From JBMNQI01 sp050944055 (GTDB lineage: Bacteria > Bacillota > Clostridia > Oscillospirales > Oscillospiraceae), in contig JBMNQI010000034.1 of assembly GCA_050944055.1 (NCBI GenBank), positions 1-25,089 of the forward strand: a DNA stretch of 25,089 nucleotides, written 5' to 3'. Shown piece by piece: positions 15,424 through 23,661 of the stretch (its first letter is position 1; every line of letters begins with the position of its first letter). The notes under the pieces are model-generated. The model had not been told where the DNA came from and ran no database searches. It worked only from the letters and a program-made list of their open reading frames with translations. Both the position numbers and the translations under genes were made by a program.

Positions 15424-15499
15424 GCGCCCGTGGCTCAATGGATAGAGCATCAGATTCCGGTTCTGAGGGTTGGGGGTTCGAGTCCCTTCGGGCGTGCCA
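15424..15499 (+). tRNA. tRNA-Arg (anticodon CCG)
   Basis: A full cloverleaf can be drawn: acceptor stem GCGCCCG with CGGGCGT (one terminal G-U), D arm with GGCTCAATGGATAGAGC, anticodon stem TCAGA/TCTGA around loop TTCCGGT (anticodon CCG, reading CGG), T arm with GGTTCGAGTC, discriminator G and an encoded CCA. It has its own promoter and terminator, so it is a single-gene unit. Two G-U pairs in the T stem are a little unusual but tolerable. Confidence 0.95.
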
Positions 15500-15501
15500 G
15501 C

Positions 15502-15533
15502 AAAAAGCAGACCTCGTTTGAGGCCTGCTTTTT
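15502..15533 (+). terminator. Terminator after tRNA-Arg
   Basis: AAAAAGCAG-A-CCTC, loop GTTT, GAGG-C-CTGCTTTTT makes a stem with one A-C mismatch and a T-rich 3' side. It begins 3 nt after the encoded CCA. Confidence 0.85.
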
Positions 15534-15632
15534 GAGTTTTGCGCGGTATTTAAAACGTCGCGTTATTTAAATAAACACCGAACATGAAAAACGCATAAAT
15601 AAGCCCGTTTGGTTTTTCTGTTGCCATTTTAA

Positions 15633-15661
15633 TTGGACTTTGGTAAAATAAACTCTAATAT
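15633..15661 (+). promoter_or_regulatory. Promoter for the metY operon
   Basis: TTGGAC (15633-15638), 17 bp and TAATAT (15656-15661). The expected start near 15668 leaves a leader of about 75 nt. The preceding stretch 15534-15632 is AT-rich and shows no gene or clear structure. Confidence 0.5.
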
Positions 15662-15683
15662 CTAAATACTGCAAAAGACCCTG

Positions 15684-15720
15684 TTGTTAACAATTTGAAA
15701 TTTAAGCTGCTGCTGCTTAA
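15684..15720 (+). promoter_or_regulatory. Two dyads in the metY leader
   Basis: The perfect palindrome TTGTTAACAA (15684-15693) and the hairpin TTAAGC-TGCTGCT-GCTTAA (15702-15720) lie between the promoter and the ribosome site. The leader is too short for a SAM-I riboswitch or a T-box; a protein site or RNA hairpin is possible. Confidence 0.25.
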
Positions 15721-15743
15721 AAACATCCGGTTTGGAGGATAAT

Positions 15744-17021
15744 ATGAACCACAGGATAGAAACGGCATGTATTCACGCGGGCTACGATCCGGGAAACGGC
15801 GAGCCGAGACAGATACCGATAATTCAGAGCACGACATTTAAATATGACACCAGCGAGGAAATGGGCAAGCTATTCGACCTGGAGGCGGAGGGATACTTCT
15901 ATTCCCGGCTGCAGAACCCGACAAACGACTTAGTCGCGGCTAAAATAGCTGCTCTGGAGGGCGGCGGCGCCGCCATGCTGACAAGTTCGGGGCAGGCCGC
16001 CACCTTCTACGCCGTATTCAATATTGCCTCGTGCGGCGACCATGTGGTTTCGTCCTCGCAGGTATACGGCGGAACGTACAACCTGTTCGCGGTTACGATG
16101 AAACGCATGGGCATAGAGTTTACCTTCGTATCGCCCGACTGCACGGACGAGGAGCTTGAGAGCGCGTTCAGGCCCAACACAAAGGCTGTTTTCGGCGAGA
16201 CCATATCGAACCCGTCGCTTACAATACTCGATATCGAGCGCTTTGCCAAAGCCGCGCACGAGCACGGGGTTCCGCTTATTGTGGACAACACCTTTGCGAC
16301 TCCCGTAAACTGCCGCCCTATAGACTGGGGCGCGGATATCGTAGTTCATTCGACGACGAAGTATATGGACGGGCACGGCGCGTCTCTGGGTGGCGCGATA
16401 GTGGACAGCGGCAGATTCGACTGGACGAAATATCCTGATAAGTTCCCCGGGCTGACAACGCCGGACTTAAGCTACCACGGCATTACCTATACGGAGCGCT
16501 TCGGCCTTTCGGGCGCATACATCACCAAGGCCACGGCGCAGCTCATGCGGGATTTCGGCTCCGCCCAGTCGCCGCAGAACGCGTTTATACTCAATCTCGG
16601 GCTTGAAAGCCTGCCGCTGCGCGTAAAGCGTCACTGCGAAAACGCGCAGGCGGTGGCGCAGTTCCTCGAACAGCGACCGGAAGTCGGCTGGGTGAACTAC
16701 AGCGGGCTTAAAAGCAGCAGGTATTATGAGCTGGCGCAAAAATACCTCCCGAATGGAAGCTGCGGAGTGGTTTCGTTCGGGCTTAAAGGCGGAAGAACGG
16801 CCGCTGAGAAATTCATGGCGAATTTAAACCTCGTCACGATAGCGACGCATGTCGCGGACTCGCGCTCGTGCATACTGCATCCAGCGAACTCGACGCACCG
16901 CCAGATGAATGAGGAAGAGCTGATCGCCGCGGGCGTACCGTCCGACATGGTACGTTTCTCCGTCGGAATTGAGAATATTGAGGATCTTATTGAGGATCTT
17001 AAGCAGGCTCTCGAGGCCTGA
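15744..17021 (+). CDS. metY: O-acetylhomoserine sulfhydrylase (aminocarboxypropyltransferase)
   Basis: This 425-residue PLP enzyme of the Cys/Met metabolism family has SSGQAA near 81, DNTFATP at 181-187 and Schiff-base K206 in HSTTKYMDGHG. The length and the internal insert after the lysine (KYPDKFPGLTTPDLSYHG) match MetY rather than the shorter cystathionine gamma-synthase/lyase group. It makes homocysteine from O-acetylhomoserine and sulfide, feeding methionine synthesis. The start is ATG 15744, with TTGGAGGA 5 nt upstream. It is the first gene of a seven-gene operon; the folate genes further along supply the methyl group path. The substrate could include O-acetylserine, as some members are dual. 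Confidence 0.92.
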   Translation: MNHRIETACIHAGYDPGNGEPRQIPIIQSTTFKYDTSEEMGKLFDLEAEGYFYSRLQNPTNDLVAAKIAALEGGGAAMLTSSGQAATFYAVFNIASCGDHVVSSSQVYGGTYNLFAVTMKRMGIEFTFVSPDCTDEELESAFRPNTKAVFGETISNPSLTILDIERFAKAAHEHGVPLIVDNTFATPVNCRPIDWGADIVVHSTTKYMDGHGASLGGAIVDSGRFDWTKYPDKFPGLTTPDLSYHGITYTERFGLSGAYITKATAQLMRDFGSAQSPQNAFILNLGLESLPLRVKRHCENAQAVAQFLEQRPEVGWVNYSGLKSSRYYELAQKYLPNGSCGVVSFGLKGGRTAAEKFMANLNLVTIATHVADSRSCILHPANSTHRQMNEEELIAAGVPSDMVRFSVGIENIEDLIEDLKQALEA

Positions 17022-17034
17022 AGTTTAGAGTGAG

Positions 17035-17050
17035 GCCGCCGCGAGGCGGC
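17035..17050 (+). promoter_or_regulatory. GNRA-loop hairpin just before the ymfF ribosome site
   Basis: GCCGCC-GCGA-GGCGGC is a perfect 6-bp GC stem with a GCGA tetraloop. AAAGGAGG starts right after it. There is no T run, so it is not a terminator; it may stabilise or insulate the downstream message. Confidence 0.4.
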
Positions 17051-17065
17051 AAAGGAGGTACCCGC

Positions 17066-18334
17066 TTGGAAGGTAGAACCAGAACCGAACTGCTGCCGGG
17101 CGTATTTTTGACACAGATAAGAACCCAGAAATTTAAGACCGGTTTTTTAAGCGCTACGCTGCTCAGGCCGCTCTCCAAGGAAGAGGCCTCGAAAAACGCG
17201 CTGCTCCCGCGTGTGCTCCGCAGGGGCACCGTGGAGCACCCCGATATGGAAAAGCTCGCGGCGGTTTTGGACGAGCTTTTCGGCGCGAATATCGAGGTGA
17301 GAATACGCCGGCTCGGAGAGGTGCATTGCGTAGGTTTCGTATCCAGCTTTATAGACGATATTTACGCGGGCCGCGATCTGCTCGACGGCGTGGCATCGCT
17401 TCTCGGCAAGCTGCTGCTAAACCCGGTCACGCGAGGCGGCCGTTTTCTGCCGGAGTATGTCGAAAGCGAGAGAAACAAGCTTCTTGACCGCATACGCTCT
17501 CAGATGAACGATAAAAGGTACTACAGCCTGCTCAGGATGAATCAGATCATGTGCGCCGGGGAGCCGTTCGGCGTAGACCGGCTGGGAACCGAGAGCGCGG
17601 CGGCGGCGATAACAGGCAGCAGCCTGTATAAGCACTATACGGACGTTCTGGCCCACTCGTCGCTCGAAATATTCTACTGCGGCAGCGCCGACCCGAAGCA
17701 GGTCGAGCTCTCGGTAACGGCGGCTCTTGCCGGCCTTCCGGGAGGGGAGAAGGAGCCGGTTAAAACCCGCCAGGGCTTTGCGCCGGAAAAAACGCGGGAG
17801 AAAACCGAAACCATGGACGTTTCGCAGTGCAACCTTGCAATAGGCTTCAGGACGAACTGCGTGGCGGGAGAGGAGGCCTATCCGGCGCTGCTGCTGGCAA
17901 ACGCCATCTTCGGCGGCTCAGTTTCGTCGAAGCTGTTTATGAATGTGCGCGAAAAGCTGTCGCTGTGCTATTACGCGTCCTCGGCTCTTGAGCGCCACAA
18001 GGGGCTTATGCTGGTTTCCGCCGGAATTGAGAAGACAAATATTGATAAAGCAAAAAATGAGATATTCGCGCAGCTTCAGGCGCTTTGCGACGGGGATATA
18101 AGCGACGATGAGCTTGAAGGCTCGCGAAGGGAGCTGCTCAGCGGCCTTTCCTCCGTATCGGATTCGCAGGCCGCGCTTGAAGATTATTGGCTTGCGCAGA
18201 CAATAGCCGGGACCGATATGGCTCCCGAACAGTTTGCGGAAAAACTCGCCGCCGTCACGAAAGAACAGATAGTCGAGGCCGCAAAGCGCATTAAGCCGGA
18301 TACCGTTTATATCCTAAAGGGGGCGGACGCATGA
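17066..18334 (+). CDS. ymfF: M16-family peptidase-like protein YmfF (no catalytic motif)
   Basis: This 422-residue protein has the two-lobed M16 (insulinase/pitrilysin) fold, judged from the N-terminal LPGVFLTQIRTQKFKT-type strand and the C-terminal lobe with FGGSVSSKLFMNVREKLSLCYYASS. It has no HxxEH zinc motif, so it is the non-catalytic partner, as B. subtilis YmfF (also written YfmF) is for YmfH. In B. subtilis the locus is tied to EF-P 5-aminopentanol modification. The best start is TTG 17066, with AAAGGAGG 7 nt upstream; an upstream GTG at 17030 lies before that ribosome site. Its stop codon overlaps the ymfH start (ATGA), so the two subunits are co-translated. Confidence 0.85.
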   Translation: MEGRTRTELLPGVFLTQIRTQKFKTGFLSATLLRPLSKEEASKNALLPRVLRRGTVEHPDMEKLAAVLDELFGANIEVRIRRLGEVHCVGFVSSFIDDIYAGRDLLDGVASLLGKLLLNPVTRGGRFLPEYVESERNKLLDRIRSQMNDKRYYSLLRMNQIMCAGEPFGVDRLGTESAAAAITGSSLYKHYTDVLAHSSLEIFYCGSADPKQVELSVTAALAGLPGGEKEPVKTRQGFAPEKTREKTETMDVSQCNLAIGFRTNCVAGEEAYPALLLANAIFGGSVSSKLFMNVREKLSLCYYASSALERHKGLMLVSAGIEKTNIDKAKNEIFAQLQALCDGDISDDELEGSRRELLSGLSSVSDSQAALEDYWLAQTIAGTDMAPEQFAEKLAAVTKEQIVEAAKRIKPDTVYILKGADA

Positions 18335-19611
18335 CCAGGACTTTTTACGACAGGGTTGGCGAGACAGTCTACAGCGAGGTTCTTCCGAACGGGCTTAATG
18401 TTTTTATTGTGCCTAAGAGGGATTATAAAAAAAGCTTCGCCATATTCTCAACCGACTATGGCTCCAACGACACAAAGTATATAGTCGGCGGCGTATCCCG
18501 CACCTCGCCCGATGGGGTGGCGCATTTTCTTGAGCACAAGATGTTCGATATGCCGGACGGAAACGCTTTGCAGACGCTCTCTTCAATCGGGGCAAGACCA
18601 AACGCTTACACGAGCAACGATATAACCTCATATCATTTCGAAACGACAGAGAACTTTGAGGAATGCCTTCGCATACTGCTCCGCTTTGTGTCGACGCCGT
18701 ATTTTACGCAGGAGAGCGTAGACAAGGAGCAGGGAATTATCGGGCAGGAGATCAGGATGATCGAAGACAACCCGAACTGGTGCGTCTATACTAACCTGTT
18801 TAAGGCCCTCTATGCGTACAATCCGGTAAGAGTATCCGTGGCCGGAACTATTGATAGCATATCCGAGATTACCGCGCAAACGCTGATTGACTGCTACAAT
18901 ACGTTTTACACGCCGTCAAACATGGCGCTCTGCGTAGTCGGCGACGTCGACCCGGATATGGTCGTGCGGGCGGCAAACGAGATACTGCCGTCTGAGCCGG
19001 GGCAGGGCTTTGTAAGAGATTACGGGCCCGCGGAGCCGGAAGGGCCGGCAGAAAAGCTGGTGAAGGCGAGGATGGAGGTTTCAAGGCCGATTTTCATGGC
19101 GGGGTTTAAATGCGTGCCCCAGGAATCAGGGCGCGCGTCGCTGCTTGCGGAATATCTTGCCGAGCTGGCCGCTTCAGTGCTTGCGGGGCGTTCTTCGCCG
19201 CTGTATAATCGTCTTTATTCGCAGGGGCTTATTGACAATAGCTTCGACTGTTCCTTCAATTCCGTGCGCGGAAGCGCGGCGTTCACCTTCGGGGGCGAGA
19301 GCGAAGACCCTGAGAAGGTCGTCGACGCCGTCTGCTCGGAGGCCGAGCGCATAGCGGAGGAGGGAATCGACATCGAGCTCTTCGAAAGGCAGAAAAAATC
19401 AGCTTTCGGCAGCATTATCAGGCTGTTTGACTCCTTCGAAAGCACGGCTTCGGCCATTGTTTCCACACATTTCCGCCAGGCCGATTTCTTTGAGACGCCG
19501 GATATATTTGACGAGATCAATGCCGACAGCGTCAGGAGCTTCATTGCCGGAGAACTGCGGCGGGACCGGCTTGCGCTTTCAATAGTGGAACCAAAGGGGG
19601 AGAGAAATTGA
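18331..19611 (+). CDS. ymfH: M16-family zinc peptidase YmfH
   Basis: This 426-residue zinc peptidase carries the inverted motif HFLEH at 65-69 (H65 and H69 bind zinc, E68 is the catalytic base) and the third ligand E140 within EQGIIGQE, so it should be active. Like other bacterial M16B proteins it likely works as a heterodimer with YmfF, clipping short unfolded peptides; the natural substrate is not known. In annotation practice it is linked to EF-P modification, but no ymfI-type reductase or efp gene lies here. It overlaps ymfF by 4 nt at its start and lgt by 4 nt at its end (TTGA). Confidence 0.9.
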   Translation: MTRTFYDRVGETVYSEVLPNGLNVFIVPKRDYKKSFAIFSTDYGSNDTKYIVGGVSRTSPDGVAHFLEHKMFDMPDGNALQTLSSIGARPNAYTSNDITSYHFETTENFEECLRILLRFVSTPYFTQESVDKEQGIIGQEIRMIEDNPNWCVYTNLFKALYAYNPVRVSVAGTIDSISEITAQTLIDCYNTFYTPSNMALCVVGDVDPDMVVRAANEILPSEPGQGFVRDYGPAEPEGPAEKLVKARMEVSRPIFMAGFKCVPQESGRASLLAEYLAELAASVLAGRSSPLYNRLYSQGLIDNSFDCSFNSVRGSAAFTFGGESEDPEKVVDAVCSEAERIAEEGIDIELFERQKKSAFGSIIRLFDSFESTASAIVSTHFRQADFFETPDIFDEINADSVRSFIAGELRRDRLALSIVEPKGERN

Positions 19612-20741
19612 GCGATGTTATAAATTTTGAAGGTCTCGGCCTGCATTTTGAAATAGACCGGGTGGCCTTCACGCTTTTCGGGCGCGATTTTTACTGGTAC
19701 GGCGTGATTATCGCCGCCGCTTTTCTTCTGGCGGCGATATACGGCTATGTTCGCGCCCCGCAGTTTGGCATTAAGAGCGACGATCTTGTGGACCTGCTCA
19801 TTTTCGCCGTGCCCATCTCGATTATCACGACGCGGGCGTATTACGTAATATTCAACTACGATCTTTACAGGGGAGATTTTGCCGAGGTTTTTCGCCTGTG
19901 GGACGGCGGCCTTGCAATATACGGCGGAATAATCGGGGCCGTATTGACCGCAATTGTTTTCTCTCGTGTAAAAAAGCTCAAACTGGGCGCGATACTCGAT
20001 CTCGGCGCTTTGGGCCTGCTTATAGGCCAGTGCATAGGCCGCTGGGGCAACTTTGTCAATAAAGAGGCCTACGGCACGGTGACGGATCTTCCGTGGCGCA
20101 TGGGAATTTACGTCGGGAACTCATATCGCCAGGTACATCCCGCTTTCTTGTATGAATCGGTTTGGAATCTATTAGGTTTCATCTTCCTCCATATATATTC
20201 GAAAAAGGAAAAACGCCAGTATGACGGCCAGCTTTTCCTCATGTATGTGGCCTGGTACGGCATAGGGCGCGGAGTTATCGAGGGCATCCGGACAGACAGC
20301 CTGTATCTCTTCAATACCGGCCTTCGCGTGTCACAGGTTCTGGGCTTTGCCTCGTTTATCGTTTCGATGCTCATAATGCTCTACCTTGCCATATTCAAAA
20401 AACACAGTCCAGAGGATTTGCTGGTCAATAAAGTAAAGGCGGCGCAGGCGGAGGCCGATGCAGGCGAAGAGACGGCGCAGGCGGAGGCGGGCACAGGTGA
20501 AGAAGCGACAGAAGGCTATGAGGATACTTCGCCGGACGACCTGCCTGAAGCCGGCACAGAGGGGCTAACGGAAGGCGGAGAGGAGCCAGGCATGACGGAC
20601 ATATCGCCGGACGACCTGCCCGAAGCCGGCACAGAGGGTCTGGCGGAAGATTCCGACGGGCCCGGCATCTCAGGCATATCGCCGGACGATGTGCAATATG
20701 GTTTGGATAAGAAACCGGAAAGCAACGGGGGCGGAGAATGA
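19608..20741 (+). CDS. lgt: Prolipoprotein diacylglyceryl transferase with a repeat-bearing acidic tail
   Basis: This membrane enzyme moves diacylglycerol from phosphatidylglycerol to the lipobox Cys of prolipoproteins. Residues 1-265 are a complete Lgt with about seven helices and the signature GRWGNFVNKEAYG (144-156); a Tyr stands in LAIYGG where the E. coli enzyme has a His. A tail of about 110 residues follows, rich in Glu, Asp, Ala, Gly and Pro with almost no hydrophobics. It includes two 25-residue repeats starting SPDDLPEAGTEGL and a third partial copy. Most Lgt proteins end soon after the last helix. The start is TTG 19608, with GGGGGAG 6 nt upstream, overlapping the ymfH stop. It overlaps folD by ATGA. 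Confidence 0.93.
   Translation: MSDVINFEGLGLHFEIDRVAFTLFGRDFYWYGVIIAAAFLLAAIYGYVRAPQFGIKSDDLVDLLIFAVPISIITTRAYYVIFNYDLYRGDFAEVFRLWDGGLAIYGGIIGAVLTAIVFSRVKKLKLGAILDLGALGLLIGQCIGRWGNFVNKEAYGTVTDLPWRMGIYVGNSYRQVHPAFLYESVWNLLGFIFLHIYSKKEKRQYDGQLFLMYVAWYGIGRGVIEGIRTDSLYLFNTGLRVSQVLGFASFIVSMLIMLYLAIFKKHSPEDLLVNKVKAAQAEADAGEETAQAEAGTGEEATEGYEDTSPDDLPEAGTEGLTEGGEEPGMTDISPDDLPEAGTEGLAEDSDGPGISGISPDDVQYGLDKKPESNGGGE
20529..20690 (+). repeat. 75-bp in-frame tandem repeat in the lgt tail
   Basis: Copies begin at 20529, 20604 and 20679 with the shared start TCGCCGGACGA, an exact 75-bp (25-codon) period. The first 35 or so bases of copies 1 and 2 are nearly identical, the rest has diverged, and copy 3 is cut off. 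They encode SPDDLPEAGTEGL-type units. Confidence 0.85.
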
Positions 20742-21583
20742 GCGCAATAATAATGGACGGCGCGGCGCTTGCAAAAAAGATAAAGTCGCGCATACGCAGG
20801 GAGATAGAGGCAAACGGCTATGACCCCGGGCTCGCGGTAGTAATAGTGGGGCATAATCCCGCCTCGCTGATATACGTCAGAAACAAGAAAAAGGACTGTG
20901 AGGAATGCGGTATACGCGGAATCGAATTCGCGCTTCCGGAGGGGACCGGTGAGGAGGAGCTGCTCGGTTTAATCGAAACGCTTAATTGCCGCGGGGACAT
21001 AGACGGCATACTGGTCCAGCTTCCGCTGCCTGGGCATATTGACGAGAGAAAGGTGCTTCGGGCAATATGCCCGGAAAAGGACGCCGACGCCTTTAACCCG
21101 TTTAACGTCGGACTTATAGTTTCGGGAGGCGGCAGCTTCCTGCCCTGCACGCCGGCCGGCATAATAGAGCTGCTGGACGAATACGGCATAGAAATTGAGG
21201 GGAAAAACTGCGTTGTTATAGGCCGCTCAAACATTGTCGGCAAGCCCCTCTCGCTGCTGCTTCTGCAGCGCAACGGTACGGTGACGACCTGCCACTCGCG
21301 CACGGCGAAGCTTGGAGAATTTACACGCCGCGCGGACATACTCGTATCGGCCGCGGGAAAAAGAGGACTTATAACGGCGGATATGGTAAAGCCGGGCGCC
21401 GTGGTTGTCGACGTCGCGATGAACCGCACGGATGACGGAAAGCTCTGCGGCGACGTGGCGTTTGACGAGGTTAAGCAAATAGCTTCTTACATAACACCTG
21501 TTCCGGGCGGAATCGGCCCGATGACTCGCGTAATGCTGATGCGCAATACCGTAACGGCCTATAAGAACCGTTACGGAGAATAA
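20738..21583 (+). CDS. folD: Bifunctional methylenetetrahydrofolate dehydrogenase/methenyl-THF cyclohydrolase FolD
   Basis: This 281-residue cytoplasmic enzyme interconverts 5,10-methylene-THF, methenyl-THF and 10-formyl-THF with NAD(P). The active-site Y46-x3-K50 (ASLIYVRNKKK), the QLPLPGH segment near 94, the Rossmann loop VIGRSNIVGKP near 161 and the C-terminal TPVPGGIGPMT are all present. The length is typical. Its ATG overlaps the lgt stop codon, and fhs follows after 11 nt, so the two consecutive steps of the formyl-THF branch are made together. The direction in the cell (purine supply or formate assimilation) cannot be told here. Confidence 0.95.
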   Translation: MSAIIMDGAALAKKIKSRIRREIEANGYDPGLAVVIVGHNPASLIYVRNKKKDCEECGIRGIEFALPEGTGEEELLGLIETLNCRGDIDGILVQLPLPGHIDERKVLRAICPEKDADAFNPFNVGLIVSGGGSFLPCTPAGIIELLDEYGIEIEGKNCVVIGRSNIVGKPLSLLLLQRNGTVTTCHSRTAKLGEFTRRADILVSAAGKRGLITADMVKPGAVVVDVAMNRTDDGKLCGDVAFDEVKQIASYITPVPGGIGPMTRVMLMRNTVTAYKNRYGE

Positions 21584-21594
21584 TAAGGAAGTGT

Positions 21595-23274
21595 ATGCCA
21601 ATGGGTTTTCCGTCTGATATCGAAATAGCACAATCCACAAATATGCTCCCGATAAGCGAAGTTGCAGCCAAGCTCGGGCTGGGAGAGGACGCGCTTGAAT
21701 ATTACGGGAAGTATAAGGCAAAGATTGATCTAAGGGCCCTGCCCGCATCGGGGAAAATGGGGCGGCTGATTCTTGTAACGGCCATGAACCCGACGCCTGC
21801 GGGTGAGGGAAAGACCACGACGAGCGTCGGCCTCTCGGACGCGCTGACGAGGATAGGAAAGAAAACGGTACTTACGCTGCGCGAGCCGTCGCTGGGCCCG
21901 GTATTTGGAATAAAAGGCGGCGCGGCGGGCGGCGGCTATTCGCAGGTAGTGCCGATGGAGGATATAAACCTTCATTTTACAGGCGATTTCCACGCGGTCG
22001 GAGCCGCGAACAATTTGCTTGCGGCCATGCTGGATAACCACATACACCAGGGCAACGAGCTAGATATAGACACGAGGAGAATAACCTGGCGTCGGGCCGT
22101 GGATATGAACGACCGCCAGCTGCGCAGCATTGTCTCCGGACTCGGCGGCCCCGCTAACGGCATCGCGCGGGAGGACGGCTATGATATTGTGGTCGCCTCG
22201 GAGGTTATGGCGGTTCTATGCCTCGCAGCCGACATATCGGATTTAAAGTCGCGCCTTGGCAGGATTGTAGTCGCCTCGGCGCGTTCGGGCAAGCCGGTTA
22301 CCGCGCGCGATTTAAAGGCAGACGGGGCGATGGCTGCGCTTTTGAAGGACGCGATTAAGCCGAATCTGGTCCAGACGCTGGAGCACACGCCTGCGATAAT
22401 TCACGGCGGCCCGTTTGCCAATATAGCGCACGGCTGCAACAGCGTAATAGCGACAAAGACGGCGCTCGGCCTTGCTGACTATGTCGTGACCGAGGCGGGC
22501 TTCGGCGCTGACCTTGGAGCCGAAAAATTCCTGGACATAAAATGCCGCACGGCAGGGCTGAGCCCCGACGCCGCGGTCATTGTCGCAACTGTCCGCGGGC
22601 TTAAGCACCACGGGTCGGCGAAAAAGGAAGAGTACTCGACTGAGAATCTGGAGGCGCTCGGGCGCGGGCTTCCAAACCTTATAAAGCATGTTGAGAACCT
22701 TACGAATGTATTCAACCTGCCCGCGGTGGTGGCAATTAACAGGTTTAACACCGACACGGACGCGGAGATTGAGCTTATTCGCGCTAAATGCGCGGAGAAT
22801 GGCGTCAGAGTGGTGATTTCGGAGGTTTGGGAGAAGGGCGGAGCCGGCGGATTAGAGCTTGCGCGCGAGGTAGTGCGCCTGGCGGAAGAGAAGAAAAGCG
22901 GATACAGACCCGCATACGAGCTTTCGCTGCCGCTGCGCGATAAGATTATGGCTATAACCCAAAAAGTCTATGGGGGCAGGGGAATAGTTTATACAAAAGA
23001 GGCCGATAAAGAGCTGTCAAGGCTCGAGGGCCTGGGCTACGGGCATTTACCCGTATGTATGGCGAAGACCCAGTATTCACTGTCCGACGATCCGGCGATG
23101 TTAGGCCGCCCCGAGGACTTTGATATAACTATTAAGAAGGTTAAGCTTGCCGCCGGAGCGGGTTTCGTCGTAGTCCAGACGGGCGAGATTATGACAATGC
23201 CCGGGCTCCCGAAATCACCGGCGGCCGAGAGGATTGACGTTGATGAAGACGGCGTCATAAGCGGACTATTTTAG
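21595..23274 (+). CDS. fhs: Formate-tetrahydrofolate ligase
   Basis: This 559-residue enzyme makes 10-formyl-THF from formate, THF and ATP. The P-loop NPTPAGEGKTT lies at 65-75, followed by EPSLGPVFGIKGGAAGGGYSQV-type substrate residues and HFTGDFHAV near 122. The length matches the family. A start at ATG 21595 follows AAGGAAG; a second ATG two codons on is equally possible. With folD it forms part of the methyl branch shared by acetogens and by many fermenting Clostridia, so on its own it does not prove acetogenesis. The product also feeds purine synthesis (purH is at the right edge of the window). Confidence 0.95.
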   Translation: MPMGFPSDIEIAQSTNMLPISEVAAKLGLGEDALEYYGKYKAKIDLRALPASGKMGRLILVTAMNPTPAGEGKTTTSVGLSDALTRIGKKTVLTLREPSLGPVFGIKGGAAGGGYSQVVPMEDINLHFTGDFHAVGAANNLLAAMLDNHIHQGNELDIDTRRITWRRAVDMNDRQLRSIVSGLGGPANGIAREDGYDIVVASEVMAVLCLAADISDLKSRLGRIVVASARSGKPVTARDLKADGAMAALLKDAIKPNLVQTLEHTPAIIHGGPFANIAHGCNSVIATKTALGLADYVVTEAGFGADLGAEKFLDIKCRTAGLSPDAAVIVATVRGLKHHGSAKKEEYSTENLEALGRGLPNLIKHVENLTNVFNLPAVVAINRFNTDTDAEIELIRAKCAENGVRVVISEVWEKGGAGGLELAREVVRLAEEKKSGYRPAYELSLPLRDKIMAITQKVYGGRGIVYTKEADKELSRLEGLGYGHLPVCMAKTQYSLSDDPAMLGRPEDFDITIKKVKLAAGAGFVVVQTGEIMTMPGLPKSPAAERIDVDEDGVISGLF

Positions 23275-23292
23275 AATCAGAAAGGAGCAAAA

Positions 23293-23595
23293 ATGGACAG
23301 CAGAAATTTTTTCAACAAGGTCGAAGATACCGTATACAAGGCGGCGGAAGTCACAAGCAAAAAAGCAAAGCAGATCAGCGAGATAACTAAGCTGAATTTT
23401 GACTGCGCGCGCAAACGCGACGTCATCAAACAGGCAAAGATCGAGATTGGCGACAGGCTGTATAAGGAGCTGAAAGACAATCCGCCCGAAAACTACGAGG
23501 AGCTTTTTGCCAAGATAAGCCTGGCCGAGGCGGAGATCGCGGAGAACATGGCAAAGATCGCGGAGCTTAAGGGCAGGAACAAGGATACGGATTAG
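23293..23595 (+). CDS. Small coiled-coil protein of unknown function
   Basis: This 100-residue charged protein has no membrane segment. It begins MDSRNFFNKVEDTVYKAAEVTSK and continues as near-continuous amphipathic helices, with a Pro-Pro break near 62-63 (DNPPENYEEL). Lys, Glu and Ala dominate, so a coiled coil or helical hairpin is likely. It lacks cysteine pairs that would suggest a zinc ribbon; only one Cys is present. AAAGGAG before the ATG and an 18-nt gap to fhs make it the last gene of the operon, and a strong terminator follows. I do not recognise a named family and propose no function. Confidence 0.75.
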   Translation: MDSRNFFNKVEDTVYKAAEVTSKKAKQISEITKLNFDCARKRDVIKQAKIEIGDRLYKELKDNPPENYEELFAKISLAEAEIAENMAKIAELKGRNKDTD

Positions 23596-23661
23596 ACTTC
23601 TGTCCGGAATTCCCGGACTTAAGGATCTGCCGAGTATTTACATTTTTGGTTAATTACGCGG

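Noticed and set aside
16975..17005. Direct repeat TTGAGGATCTTA near the metY end
   Set aside because: It encodes the repeated IEDL residues of the normal MetY C-terminal helix and does not need another explanation.
20818..21429. Minus-strand open frame of 203 codons opposite folD
   Set aside because: FolD is certain by active-site motifs; the antisense frame is Ser/Pro-rich low complexity.
20738..23274. folD-fhs as evidence for a full Wood-Ljungdahl (acetogenic) pathway
   Set aside because: Both genes are widespread in non-acetogens; no CODH/ACS, formate dehydrogenase or methyltransferase gene is in the window.
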